This document shows, one piece after another, positions 36,801 to 48,970 of a stretch of DNA of 64,000 nucleotides. The stretch covers positions 434,001 to 498,000 of the forward strand of contig SEMN01000178.1 of assembly GCA_005408345.1 (NCBI GenBank). Reading direction: 5' to 3'. Within the stretch, counting starts at the first letter, position 1. Every line of letters starts with the position of its first letter. The position numbers and the translations under genes were made by a program. Source of the stretch: Macquaria australasica. Its lineage: Eukaryota; Chordata; Actinopteri; Centrarchiformes; Percichthyidae. The notes beneath the pieces were generated by a model. The model ran no database searches. It saw only the letters and a program-made list of their open reading frames with translations, and had not been told where the DNA came from.

Positions 36801-39800
36801 GTGGGGGGGGGTCTCCTCTGATGTTTATATGCTAGCAAACTCCACTGTGCTCTTTATGTATCTGTCTGTTTGTGCTATGAAAATCTGTGCATGCAAGTCG
36901 TGCAGAGTAAGTCTGCATGTATCATGTTATAGTCTGCTGTGCATTTTCTCTGCTTGAAAACATGTTTTATAATGTTCAAATAATATAAATAATAGTGAAA
37001 TACACTCAGTCGCAATTGTGCTGTGCTTAAGTCCTGTCGTGATGCTAATTGTCCCACTAAAACAGCAGCATTTCAGCCATTACGTAATTATGTCAACATT
37101 AAGATCTCTAATGATTCGGTTGAATGAATGCAGAAGAGGCCGTGCAGAGAACTCAGAAAAGGCTCCAAGAGTTACTCATTTATTCAAATAAAACACTTAA
37201 AAGTGTAACTCCGCCCTCAAACTCTGCTAGAACCGTCTCGCCCAGCTAATTTTAAAAATGCAGCGAGTGAGGGAACAACGACTGTAGGAGGCGTGGACTC
37301 CTGGCTATGTAGTGTGTGGGTCAGGGGACACGGGGGAGACTGACTGACACTGATTAGTCTTTTTTTATATAAATTTCATGACGTAGACAGGCCCCAACCA
37401 GTTGACTCTATATCAGCATTGGCCTCGCAGGTTCAGGGCTGATTTAAAACAGCAGATGACGTGTTGAGCCATTTTCAACCCATGAAATAAAGATTTTTAT
37501 CCATTTGGTAAGAAATGTCAATATTAACAGCAGCATTGATGTGTTTCATCACAGTACAGTCACATCATTTAGTTTACAGCTCAAAAAACAGGTTTAAGTG
37601 TGCAGTAGCTCTTTAAACTCGTCTCATTTCTTTGGCAGGGGGCAAAGAAAATAACCTTTCAGTTGGAAGTTTGGAGTAAAACAGAAGATGTCGTTCAAAC
37701 ATTACTCCAGGTACGTAGCTACTCTGAAACAATCGTGGCTACAGGATTGAGAAATTGGGCAGAGTGTGTTTGTGTTTTAATGAACTAAGTTGTCAGATTG
37801 TCCATTACTTGACTCAGGAATACATAAAATGAAATATTTGCTGCATTTGTTTAATGGCTCTGCTATGTGTGACTGTTGTTCTGCTCAGTTTGACTCTGAA
37901 TTCATTTTGCAGCTCCACAGAGCATCCTGTCTGGAAAAGCTTGGAGACCAGACTGCAATGGTGAGTCAATCAGTACTTAAAAGTTCAAGCACACAGTCGA
38001 CCTGTAAAGCCTGAGAGATGATGAAATGATAAAAGCTTTTCAGAAAAGCATGAATGCTCCATTCTGCTTCCTGTATTTTATTCCACATAGTCTTGCTTCC
38101 TTCAATGTGTGGTTTTCTTTTAGTTGTTTATTTTTGGTCACCATCAAACATTCATTCTGGTGTATTTTCAGATTGCAGCCAATTTACAGTCACGACTGGC
38201 GAGGTCATCTTTTGACAAAAACTGGTATGTTGATGTCACACAGGAGGGCGTTTATCTGGTTTTTACTTTGATTCACATTTAAATATCTGTTCCACCACAA
38301 ACGGACAAAACATTTTAATGAAATATAATGATTAAAACATTTAGTGTTGTAGTGTTGGAGTATGCAGCTGGATAAGACAGTGTTGGGAATCTGCTGTGAA
38401 GCTTTCAGAGTGTAGCCGAGAGGCCTCACATGGAGTGTGCGGTGGAGATGGTCCTGCCTCTGGTGTCCAATCCAGGCCACATCTGCATAACAGATGAAAG
38501 CCTCTACTTCCAGCCTCTCAACGGATACCCGGTGAGCTGCCCAGACCCCTCAGTCAGGGCGGTCCCTGCAGATCAGCTGCTAAACACCTCACCTCATTGC
38601 AAATGAATTATGTGAAGAGTTCTGTTATTGAGCTGAGGTGATTCTACCGTTTTTATGTACCTTGTCATTTCAGGAACAGGTGATTCAAATCAAACTCCAC
38701 AGAGTCAGGAGAATCTACAAAAGACGGCATGGACTCAGGCCACTGGTGAGTACAACTAGCAAGAGGAAGTAAATAACAACACAATAAACAACAGTTTACT
38801 TCAGATAGAAGTAGGATAATTACATGTGTTTGTGTGCACGTCTCTCCTCACCCAGGGTCTTGAGGTGTTCTGTACTGAGAATGATTTCTGCTCTGACATC
38901 TACCTGAAGTTTTACAACACAGCTGACAGAGATGAAATCTACTACTACATCGCCACTTTCTTGGGTGAGAAAATTCAAAGCCAGTAGTGAATCTGTTGTA
39001 GAGTGTCTTGAGTTCCTCAGAAATCTTGTGTCGTAAAAACAAGAAGGTGTTCGGTGGTGTGCTGCATTTCCTACTCTGCAGACTTACAATATTAAACAGT
39101 TTATTGGTGATGGAACCAGGCTTTCAGCAGAGACATGACAGAAGAATGCAGAGTATCAGCTGTCGGCATTGATCCAAAATATTGGCATCCACCTTCAGAA
39201 ACCAATATTGGTGAAACCCCAGAACACGTGACTGACTTTAACTTTTCTCCCTCCTGTGCAGAGAACCACATGAAGGAGCACACAGCAGAGAGTTACATGC
39301 TGCAGTGGCAGCGTGGCCACCTGAGCAACTACCAGTATCTTCTTCACCTCAACAACCTGGCTGACCGCAGCTGCAACGACCTCTCCCAGTACCCCGTCTT
39401 CCCCTGGGTCCTCGCTGACTACACCCGCGCGCAGTTGGGTGGGTCAACAGCAAAGAGAGAGATTCACAGATTCATTTACATAACATGTTACTGTAGAGGC
39501 CTAAGGTGATCCGGATCAGCACCCGGTGTTTGGCATCGCTTCATGTGCAATTCTTACTATGATCACCCATATCAGACATGCACCAGTAGCTCATTGTCAG
39601 GACTTCTCCCTCTGTTTCCCAGATATGACAAACGCTGCCACATTCAGAGACCTGAACAAACCTGTGGGGGCCCTGAACCAAGAGCGACTAGACAGGCTGC
39701 TGGTGAGACTGCATCTGTTAAACTGTTAATGTTTATTTTTTAGATGTAACCCACTGACTATTTAACTTGCTGTTGGGCAAAAGTATTGTTTGTGTTCTGT

Positions 39801-42800
39801 GAGTATCTCCAGTCAGTAAGCTCTCTTGTTCACAGGCTCGCTACAGAGGCATGCCCGAACCTCCTTTCATGTACGGCAGTCACTACTCATCTCCAGGCTA
39901 CGTCCTTTTTTACTTGGTCAGAGTCGGTACGTCACACACTCTTCATCATTAAAGCATTAAAGCATGTGTGGAACCACAGTACACACAGCCGCCATTCAGC
40001 ATGTTTGTGCACGGTCGACCGCTGCTCAACCAGACTGTCAGAACTGTAAGAATACAGTCTCTGTTTGCTGTAGACTGATCAAGTGCAAAGCCTGTCAGAC
40101 AGTTCATCAGTAGGCCGGTCTAACACTAGCATGTAAAACTCCAATTCTTCTTTGTACATCCAAAACATTTTCAAATTTGATGGAAACTGTTGTTTATGAT
40201 GCTTGTGCAAGTCAAACACAAAGCCAATAAATCAAGATTTTGAGAGAAATATAAAGATTTCCAAAGACTTACTCTAAAACCTACAACATGAACATTAGAT
40301 TTAATACTACAGGTGTTAGATTAGGGCTGGGCGATAAAACGATAATTAGTGCAATATAATTTTCCTCGGTAGCTCACCTGGTAGAGCGCTCAAAGCAGGA
40401 CGAAGCAGTCGTCGACAGAAAGAAGAAAGGTCACTCAACTTCAGTAGTTTGGAGATATTTTGGCTATTTACAATCCAACAAAAAACAGCAAACTGTGCCG
40501 AAGACACGTGCCAGCTAAGATGGGCAACACCACAAACCTGTTTCATGATTTGAAATAATTTCACCCATTAGAACACGCAGAAAGTAAGAAGTACCTCGGA
40601 TTTGTGAAATGTTCCGCTGTTTGAAAAGAGTTTGTCATGTTCTGACAATAAAGAATAGTTTAAAACCACAATTAACCACCTGGTTTCTTCAACTTTCAGT
40701 CAGGAGCAAAAATCAGCCTTTGAACTTGAAAGAAATAATGATTTGACATTTGTAGTGATAATTATTGATATTGACTGAAAAAAAAATTGTGATAACATTT
40801 TTGGCCATATGGCCCAGCCCTTTGTTAGATATTAAAAGACCAATAATTCGTCTTGCAGCCCCATTGTCAGTATCAGTATATCTGACATAGGTTCAGCCTG
40901 TAGAGAAACCATGTCGACCAAAACCAGACGAGAAAAATGAAAATAATAAATCGAAGAACCTTCTCATGGTTTCTATTTTTAATCGCTCCAGCAATCTAGA
41001 GACTAATTACACAAACAGGATTAGGTTAGGCCATTTCTATTGCAAACATATTCTGGGTCTCATAGCCTGTTAACATGTAGCTGCCATCTTTGTTTCTACT
41101 GAAAAATGAAGCAGAGTGTAATATTCTGTTAATGCTTGCTGTCTTCTCCCGCGCAGCTCCAGAGCACATGCTGTGTCTCCAGAATGGCCGCTATGACCAT
41201 GCAGATCGCATGTTTAACAGGTACGTTATTACATTTCAAATGTGATGAACCAAGATGCAATGCAGATTTGACTTCTCATGTATTGGTGTTGAAATAGTGA
41301 CTGACAATTTGGAACAACTAAACACTGAAAAATCTAATCAGTGATTCAAATATTTCTTTATACAGTACAATTAGATGTTTCTTTTTGACACAGTTTATGA
41401 ATATTATGGGGGGACAAATGACAGTACATAAAAAAGTGTTGTATTTTTATATATGTATATATATATATATATATATCTGTAAAATATAAGTATTTTTACC
41501 TTTTAAGATATTGAAAGTATTATTTTACACGTTGGTATTTACTGACCTGTACTGATTTCTTACAGCATAGGTGAAACGTGGAAAAACTGCTTGGAGGGGG
41601 CAACTGACTTCAAAGAGGTAACATCTGAATCTACTGTATATTGTGTCAGTTAGACCAGTGATTCCCAACCAGGGCTACCTGTGCCCCAAGAGGTACTTCT
41701 GCAGTTACCAGGGGGTACGTGGAAAGTTGTGAAGCTCAGCTAATTTGCAAAACTAGAAATTATGATTTGGTAATATATATCCACATATTTGTGTTTAGGA
41801 GAAAAATAAACATACACGATTAGTCTGACTGCACAAGACCTGCCTCAGTTTCCCACCAACCTGAGTCAGCTGTAAGACTGCAGACTGCAGAAAGACTAGT
41901 TGGAAAAAGACAACAAAAAGCTCAAAGTAAAGATGCTGTAAATGGTTGAAACAAGCAGTTTCTGTCACTCCAAATGGCAGTAGCACAAATGCAAACTTGG
42001 CCAAAAAATACCATTAAACAACACAATAAAGCCTTCCCTTCTATCAAAGGGGTATGATAAAGGAGTACTTGTACTTAAGGGATGATGCTGTGGGGGTACA
42101 TCGGACAAAAAAGGTTGGGAACCACTGAGTTAGACAATAAAGACCATTTTCACCATGTATTTTCCTAGAAATTTGTGCTATCAAAATAGCCAAATCAGAG
42201 TTGTGTTCACTAACATGAACCCAGTATTGCTGTTCAGACTTTTTGTGCTTGTCATGGATATACCCATCCTTATTTTTCCTGTTTAATTTGTCGTGATATG
42301 GTGTCTGTAGAAGAATGTTTCATGACACGCTGCATGTCTCTCCTATAATGCAGCTAATTCCAGAGTTTTATGGGAATGACTCCAGGTTTCTGGAAAACCA
42401 ACAGAGTCTTGATTTGGGCAGGAGGCAGAATGGAAGCTCAGTTGGGGACGTCGCTCTCCCACCGTGGGCCTCAGGTAACTTCCCGTCAATCATGGTGTAC
42501 ATGTGAACCCTTTTGGACCCAGGTGTCACATCCTTCTTTTCTTTGAACCTCCCTCACCCCCACGCCAACACCCACCTGACAACACAATGTCATGCTCTTG
42601 TTACTGTTGCTGTCATATTTGCTGTCCCCTGTTTGTCCCGACTCCAGATACCAGTGACTTCCTTCAGAAGCACAGGACAGCACTGGAGAGTCAGTATGTG
42701 TCGGAGCACCTTCATGAGTGGATTGACCTGGTGTTTGGCTTTAAGCAGAGAGGCAGAGAAGCGGTCGCAGCCCATAATGGTGAACTAACCGCCAGCTGTT

Positions 42801-44734
42801 TTCAACCTCACCAAAACTGGACAAAGACTAATATTTATCTTGTTGTCTTTCAGTGTTTCACCCACTGACCTATGAAGGGGGCATCGACTGCGATAGGTAT
42901 CAAAAACAAAACACACACAAATGATTATTAAAGATATTTAGCATTACGTTGTGTAACTAACTCTCGGTTTCTCTGGGAAGCATCGAGGACCCTGACGAGA
43001 GAATCGCCATGCTGACACAGATCCTGGAGTTCGGCCAGACGCCCAAACAGCTGTTCACCACCCCGCACCCTCAGAGGATCACACCGAGGTTCCACAACAT
43101 AACTCGGAGCTCCAGCACCAACTCAGCAGTCGGTGACCTGTCTCCAGGTAGAAACACACACACAGTTAAAAAGGATCAAAGCAACTTTGCATGTTGGCAC
43201 CTCCCACAGGTGGTGTTATAATATCAGTAAACTACACACAGCACAGTCATGCTGGTGATGATTCACACCTCTAAGGGCAGGAGACAAGAGGTCTGAGTTT
43301 TCTGTGAATGCAGCACTTGCTTTGTGCGCTTTTGGATACAATTTGTATTTCGGTGAATCTACAACATCCGTTAGAGTGATGGGATCCTGTTCTTCAGAAG
43401 GTGGGTTTATTACAGGAAATCTGTGAAATAGTGCAGTGAAGGGCTTAATTTATAGACAAAAGTGTGTCCAGTCATAACGTGTTGATGTGTGTAAAAAAAC
43501 AAAACAAGGAGTGCTGATTCTATTTTTTAACTGACCTAGATCATTTCTTTACCAATAGAAACATTAAAGACAGCCAGAAATAATGCTCATAACTGCAGAT
43601 TTATTTTAATTCCAGTGATTGATTGCATAATGGTATATTAGCATAAGCAGCATCCACCACCATCTTAACACATAAAGTGTCTCCATATGTCCCTACAGCA
43701 GTTGTGCCTGTGGTTGTTTTGCAGCCTCTCAGAGCGAGTACTCATCCTTCGAAGACCTGACCGAGGAGAGCAGGAAGCTGGCCTGGGCCAACATGGGAAA
43801 TCTGACCCTCATCTCCAGCCACAAGATCCATAAAGAGTAAGTCAGCAGGCATCCACTTGGCTTCAGTAACGACAAAGTACAAATATAATTGCATTGCTGA
43901 TCTGGAAGCTGAAAAGAAGGCGCCGGCTCAAATATGAGGAAGTGCACGCAAAGCTGGAGGCAGGCAGCTGCAGCGGCTTTACACTCGCTGAGAGTTTTGA
44001 AAATAGTGACTTATTATTAAAATATATTGTGAGAATACTTGTAGAAAGGGGAACAGCTGAGGACAGGTGGCTGCTGTGAAACTACTTCCTCCAGTGTAAA
44101 AAACTAAAAAAAAACGGCACTTGTAGAGCCCTTACTAAAAAAGTGTGCTTTTATCAAGCATTTCAAAGTCCCCTTGCAACTGTGTTTCTGTCTCAGTGTT
44201 GTCTTAGCTAATTGTAACATTGTGCCTGCTACATTAACCCAACTACATCCTCCCTTCCACATTTGTTTTCTACATATCTATGCATGTGTTATGCTTTTTT
44301 TTTTTTAAAGATTTTTTATTGGGCAGTTTTTGCCTTTATTGGACAGTGAGGTGAAGAGGTAGACAGGAAATGGGGGGGAGAAAGGGGCATGACATGCAAC
44401 AAAGGTCACCAGCTGGAGTCGAACCAGTGACGTTGCGGTTTTATGGCATGCACTGTAACCATTCGACTCCCAAGGTGGTCCATGTGTTGTGTTTTTGAAT
44501 CGCTGAGTGTTTGTGTTAATTCGTGCAGGGCTGTGACGGGCATTGCCGTGACTCGAGATGGAGCAGCCATTTTCTCCACATCCCAAGGTCTGGAAAATAT
44601 CTTTCCATCTCAAATCAGAGACACATCGAATATTGTTGATCAAAAGACAGGAACTGAAAACAGAATTTATGAGGTCCAGTGGATAAAGGAAGTTTATTTT
44701 TCAGAACTGCAGTACAGTTTAATGTCAGCAAGTT

Positions 44735-44770
<36 letters not shown>

Positions 44771-47700
44771 CAGCTAAATCTATCACAGAGCAGTGTGTGT
44801 TGAGCCTCTTTATAGTCCGGCCTGTTTCATAAGGCATTCTTTTTAAAGACATTGTGTGATGTGGTTTTATGTGTGCCACCTCTGCCTCTAGTGGCCCTCT
44901 GGGGTTCCTCTATTACCATAATGGTGCAAAGTGATGTCATCGCAGTAAGAACCTCACACAGAAATGAGAAGCAGTCGAAGTGCTCGTACTCTGTATTCAG
45001 GGTTCGTACAGCTGTTTAAGAGTAAAATTCAAGCATTTTCAAGGTACCTAAACCAAAAAATTTCAGACCTTCGACGCTTTTATCATCACATCTAAGTAAT
45101 TACTATAAATGCCAGGAGACAACAAACAAATATGACGATGGGATCGTTTCATTTCAAATATTAAAAGATTTTTTGTTTACATGAGTGGTTGTGTAGATGA
45201 AACACCAGATTATGTTGAAAATCATTTTTCAAGCAGTATATTCGAATTCAAGCATATTCCTAACCTTGAAAACATAACCGTTAAAATTAAGCATTTTCCA
45301 AACTTTCAAGACTTTGTACGAACCCTGTGTATTACTCAACTGTGTACTCAACTCTTTATTTCAGACTCAACACTTAAAATGTTCTCCAAAGAGCTGAAGG
45401 ACTTCCAGAGAAGCATGTCCTTCTCTAACATGGTACGCAGCTGTGTTTGGTTCACCATCCCTCTCTAATTGTTTCTAACTCTCTCTAAACAAGAAAACCC
45501 CTCCACTCTTTTTCAGGCATTATCATCATGTTTGATGCTGGCAGATGGTAAAACGGTGGTGTGTTCTTCATGGGATAACAACGTGTATGTAGAGTATTTA
45601 TGGACATTTGGTTTCCAAACAGAGGTTCATGACTTCACACTGACCTACACACTGTTTCTCTTCCCTCAGTTATTTCTACTCCGTCCCATACGGCAGGCGG
45701 CAGGACACCCTGATGGGTCATGATGACGCTGTCAGTGAAATGTGTTGGTTTGAGGAGCGGCTGTACACGGCGTCCTGGGATTCCACTGTCAAGGTAAAAA
45801 CTCAAGTACTTTAAATCCCTCTTAAACCTACATAGACAAAGAAACGCCTGGACATAGTTTTATATTGTTGCCATTCTTTGAGCTTATTCTTTCAGTCAGT
45901 ATCAAGTGTTATACATCAGATGATTCGGGGGAACCCACCCTTTCTTTCTGGTGCAGTGTAAAGTCACCATCATGTGTTACCTTTGTGTGAGCATACCCTA
46001 TTTGACATAGAAAGAGAAAATCGCCCAGTGAAATTAACTTGTGTTTTGTTGAATAACTCCAGAGTCAACCTGGGAATTTTTGTTTTTTTAGTGTGAAAAG
46101 TTGTATTTAGGTGTTTTGGAACTCTGTGTAAAGTTTGGTGCAAATACACCTCTTCCTCAGTGAGTTTCAGCCATTTATTGGATGTTGTCCTGGGCGTTTT
46201 TTCATTAGACAATGTGACAATATATACATTTTGGTCAATATCACCTCTGAGAGTAAATCTCTAAGTGTTATATATCATTAGAAAATAGACAACCTAATCT
46301 GTCAATATATTTCCGTCACAGTGTAAATCGGCCCTGATTGTCTGATTGTAGAATCTCACGATTTAAAGTTTGTCTCCATCATAAACGGTTCCAAAGTTTT
46401 TTAATATTTTGTAGAACATGCCTAGCATAGCATCGATGCTATTCTATGATGTCCAAGTTCGAGGGTCTGTGAAAAATGATTGTTGCAGACAGATGTGGCG
46501 CATGTATGTGTTGCTGTCTGATTGGGAGGTGAGAGTTGCACATGATGTAATTTACTTCACAGGTCTGGCAGTGTGCTTCTGATAGCTCGTCCAGCCACAA
46601 GAGATCCCAGTTTCAGTTACTAGCTGAGTTGGAACATGATGCTGGGGTGAGTGAGGAGGCTAACTGTATGTTACGTGTGTGGGCTGTTCAAGGCTGCATC
46701 GCCAACTTGTGATATATGTGTATTTAAAGCATGTAGAGAAACGTGGAGTTTATATTTAATTGACTTAATTCATACAGAAGAGTCCAGGCCCGCAGGATTA
46801 TTAACAGGGTGGAAAAAGTTTATTTTCTCATTCTGTGTAGTTAAGACTGTGCATGTTTAAATGTTGTATAAGTATGGGATAATCATAATGTCATGTACCT
46901 TTTAAACAAATTATACCCTGAAAGATAAACATGTTTGTCAACACTGAAAACAAGCAAACGTGTTTTCTCTCTGTAACATGACCTCTCCCACACCTGCGCA
47001 CAGGTGAATACCATTGGTCTGAATCCAGCGGGGACTCTGCTGGTGTCCGGTTGTAAAGATGGGGCCGTCACCATCTGGGACACCAGCAGCTACGGAACCC
47101 TGCAGCAAGTCCACTGCCACACTGGAACCATCCACCACATGGCCTTTAGTCCTGGTATGTGACACTTTTAGTCCCGGCAAAGGTTAGGTGTCATCAGCGG
47201 TACACTATCTGCACTCACAAACAGTACAGTGCTAGAGGTGAGCTTTTGTGGAAACCATAGTTTAGACACTTTGCAAACTTACCTGCTGAAAGGTTACCAA
47301 CACTGTTCAGGAGCTTCTTGATTCGTCTTAGAGACTGCTGTTCAAGTGGTGGAGTAGAAATGTTGCCTTCAAGGGTCAGTACAGAGCACAGTAATCGTCT
47401 CTCCCTTGCTCTTTAAGCACATTTATTATTTTGCACCTACAAACCAGTCACTTTAACACAGTGTTCTGCTGTATGAGTCATAGAGGTCTTTACTACAAAA
47501 CAGAGGTTTATAACTGCCAACATTTTCTGGCAACACTGTTTGCTCCATTATACCTCAGACTTTATTGTCATTGCAGTCCAAGATCTGGCTGTATTATATA
47601 ACTTTACATCTAGAAGCCTTCTAAAGACCTGGGTATATGACAGAAACGGCTAGTATACAGTACAGTATTCCTTTTTATCTCTCACTAAGCAGCATTAGTG

Positions 47701-48970
47701 GTTTTCAAAGCTGGAAAAATGACATCACCATGACGATGATCTGGGGCTGCGAAAGTGCATTTGAAAGATCCGCTCAAACGAATAAATTGATCATGTTCTG
47801 GAAGAGTAAAGAATGGCTCTGATACATGTCAACTCCAGCCAACAACAGTAAACCCTCGAGTCACAATGACCATAACAGACTGCTTTAAAGCAACCACTGT
47901 GATTTTTACATCCTCAGATAGCAGACACGTTCTCAGCGTTGGTGCCGACTCCTGCATGAAGGTGACTGACGTCCAGACGGGGATGGTGATCTCATCTGTG
48001 AAAGCTGAGGAGGAGCAGAGGTAAGATCACACCATCTGCAGACCGGGAGAGGAAGATTACAGCCTTACCCAAAGCAAGAGGTCACAGCATTTGAAGCTCC
48101 ATAGAAAGCCTGAAAGTCGGATATAATTGAGAATCTTTGTTATAGTTTCTTTGCCCTATACAGTACATGTACAGGATTAGAACTGTGCTCTACATAGCCT
48201 CTACATTCTTAAATTGACCAAGTTTTTATCCAATTCTGTGCATTTATAAATGCAAGTACTTTCAGATGTAATGTGCAGTAGGAAATACACTGCTCTGCTT
48301 TGTTTTCTGTATGCTGGTGTGTTAAATTGGCTTTCTGCTGGGCAGCTGGTAGAATTCTGATTCCCATTCCCATGAAGTCCAGATCCTTTCATTTGGCTTG
48401 TGTATGAGCTCAAAGAACTTGGCTCACTTACAACTCTGTTCCATTGAAAAGAAAAGTCGGTTCACAGTCTCCTCGCTGACTGATGGGCTGTAAATCCTTT
48501 ATGACTTGCCAGGTGTTTCTGCTGGGACGGGAACTCCGTGCTGTGTGGGGGACAGTCTGGCGACCTCCTGCTGTGGGACCTGCTCAGCAGCACGGTCACC
48601 AGGAGGATCCCTGCACACTCAGGTACAGCTTACACATTCAGCAGCTCACCTGGTTAAAGGTCTTTGTTTCTTATACTGAGTAACAACAATATTACAAAGT
48701 GTACCAGTTTCTCCAGGTAGTACTGATACATGTACATACTTGTTTTAAATAAAGATCACTGCAATATGAGAACGTACAAAATGTAGGGTTTTTTTTTTTA
48801 TTTGCTTGACATTTTTGTTCTTCCATAAATTAATAGAGTATTATTATGCATAATATCTTTGTCTCTTTTGCACAGGTGCCGTCACAGCCATGTGGATGAA
48901 CGAGCTGTGCACCACAGTGATCACAGGTGGAGAGGACAGACAGATGATCTTCTGGAAGCTCCCGAGTTAA
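30882..48970 (+). CDS. nsmaf: FAN: factor associated with neutral sphingomyelinase activation (BEACH-WD40 protein)
   Basis: Thirty-one coding exons: 30882-30919, 34764-34850, 35785-35863, 36136-36197, 36507-36543, 36720-36770, 37639-37710, 37913-37960, 38172-38224, 38402-38531, 38674-38745, 38856-38964, 39262-39438, 39623-39702, 39836-39926, 41157-41220, 41566-41617, 42354-42474, 42648-42779, 42854-42896, 42981-43147, 43725-43836, 44529-44587, 45365-45432, 45517-45584, 45670-45793, 46563-46646, 47004-47154, 47918-48020, 48513-48622 and 48876-48970. Total 2739 nt, 912 aa (human 917), continuous frame. Order: N-terminal region (FSLLLLDLEEYYFEQH), PH/GRAM-like domain (about 180-280; NPGHICITDESLYFQPLNGY), BEACH domain (about 290-590; LSNYQYLLHLNNLADRSCND, MYGSHYSSPGYVLFYLVR, CLQNGRYDHADRMF, YVSEHLHEWIDLVFG), then WD40 repeats (about 630-912; GHDDAVSEMCW, ASWDSTVKVW, GGEDRQMIFWKLPS). 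FAN links the p55 TNF receptor to neutral sphingomyelinase at the plasma membrane. Confidence 0.97.
31919..32870. mobile_element. Probable interspersed repeat in nsmaf intron 1
   Basis: The sequence begins TTAAAGCCCCCCTCCACTC and continues with text I associate with a common fish repeat (TGTGCAGAATGTTGTATGTG, TTTGTGACATCACAAAG, CACTGCACATGGATTG). The right boundary is uncertain, and I cannot identify a clean inverted terminus. Confidence 0.35.
34263..34560. mobile_element. MITE, diverged copy of the 30064 family, inverted
   Basis: The segment GAGTACTCCACAGATTTAGC, then CTCATGATGGACAGTTT, ATGCAGCAGAACCAGTG and GATATCGTC matches the reverse complement of 30170-30276 with substitutions. The far end GGGGGAGTGTCCCTCTAATA mirrors the left terminus. 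It contains an internal A13 run at 34327. Located in nsmaf intron 1. Confidence 0.5.
36790..36812. repeat. G-rich tract
   Basis: G7-T-GGT-G9 in nsmaf intron 6. It could form a G-quadruplex and is also a place where assembly errors are likely. Confidence 0.7.
40322..40822. mobile_element. hAT-type non-autonomous element with 8-bp target duplication
   Basis: It is flanked by TGTTAGAT on both sides (40314-40321 and 40823-40830). The ends TAGGGCTGGGC and GCCCAGCCCTT are inverted. It is 501 bp with no transposase frame, in nsmaf intron 15. Near 40370-40395 it holds CGGTAGCTCACCTGGTAGAG, which resembles a tRNA 5' half with an A-box. Confidence 0.8.
41453..41477. repeat. (TA)n microsatellite
   Basis: About twelve TA units in nsmaf intron 16. 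Confidence 0.9.
41656..42127. mobile_element. hAT-type non-autonomous element with 8-bp target duplication
   Basis: It is flanked by AGTTAGAC on both sides (41648-41655 and 42128-42135). The termini CAGTGATTCCCAACC and GGTTGGGAACCACTG are inverted with one mismatch. It is 472 bp, in nsmaf intron 17, without a transposase. The CAGTG-type terminus and 8-bp duplication are hAT hallmarks. Confidence 0.88.
44300..44490 (-). mobile_element. tRNA-derived SINE
   Basis: On the minus strand, a perfect polymerase III B-box GGTTCGACTCC (44415-44425) follows a tRNA-like head. Then come GCATGTCATGCCCCTTTC, CCATTTCCTGTCTACC and CCAATAAAGGCAAAAACTG, ending in AAAAAATCTTTAAAAAAAA. This structure is common among teleost tRNA SINEs. 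It lies in nsmaf intron 22, just upstream of exon 23. Confidence 0.75.
44737..44768. repeat. (CAT)n microsatellite
   Basis: About ten CAT units in nsmaf intron 23. A polyhistidine open frame over it is not coding. Confidence 0.92.
44998..45327. mobile_element. MITE, CAGGGTTCGTAC ends, copy 2
   Basis: The ends CAGGGTTCGTACAG and TTTGTACGAACCCTG are inverted. TGTATT flanks both sides (44992-44997 and 45328-45333). It shares most of its length with 24726-24982, plus about 70 bp extra in the middle. Located in nsmaf intron 23. Confidence 0.7.

Noticed and set aside
40370..40400. tRNA gene suggested by GGTAGCTCACCTGGTAGAGC
   Set aside because: Only a 5'-half resemblance; no anticodon arm, T-arm B-box or acceptor-stem pairing follows. 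It lies inside a MITE.
44443..44832. 129-codon frame ending in a polyhistidine run
   Set aside because: It combines nsmaf exon 23, intron and a (CAT)n microsatellite; not a separate gene.
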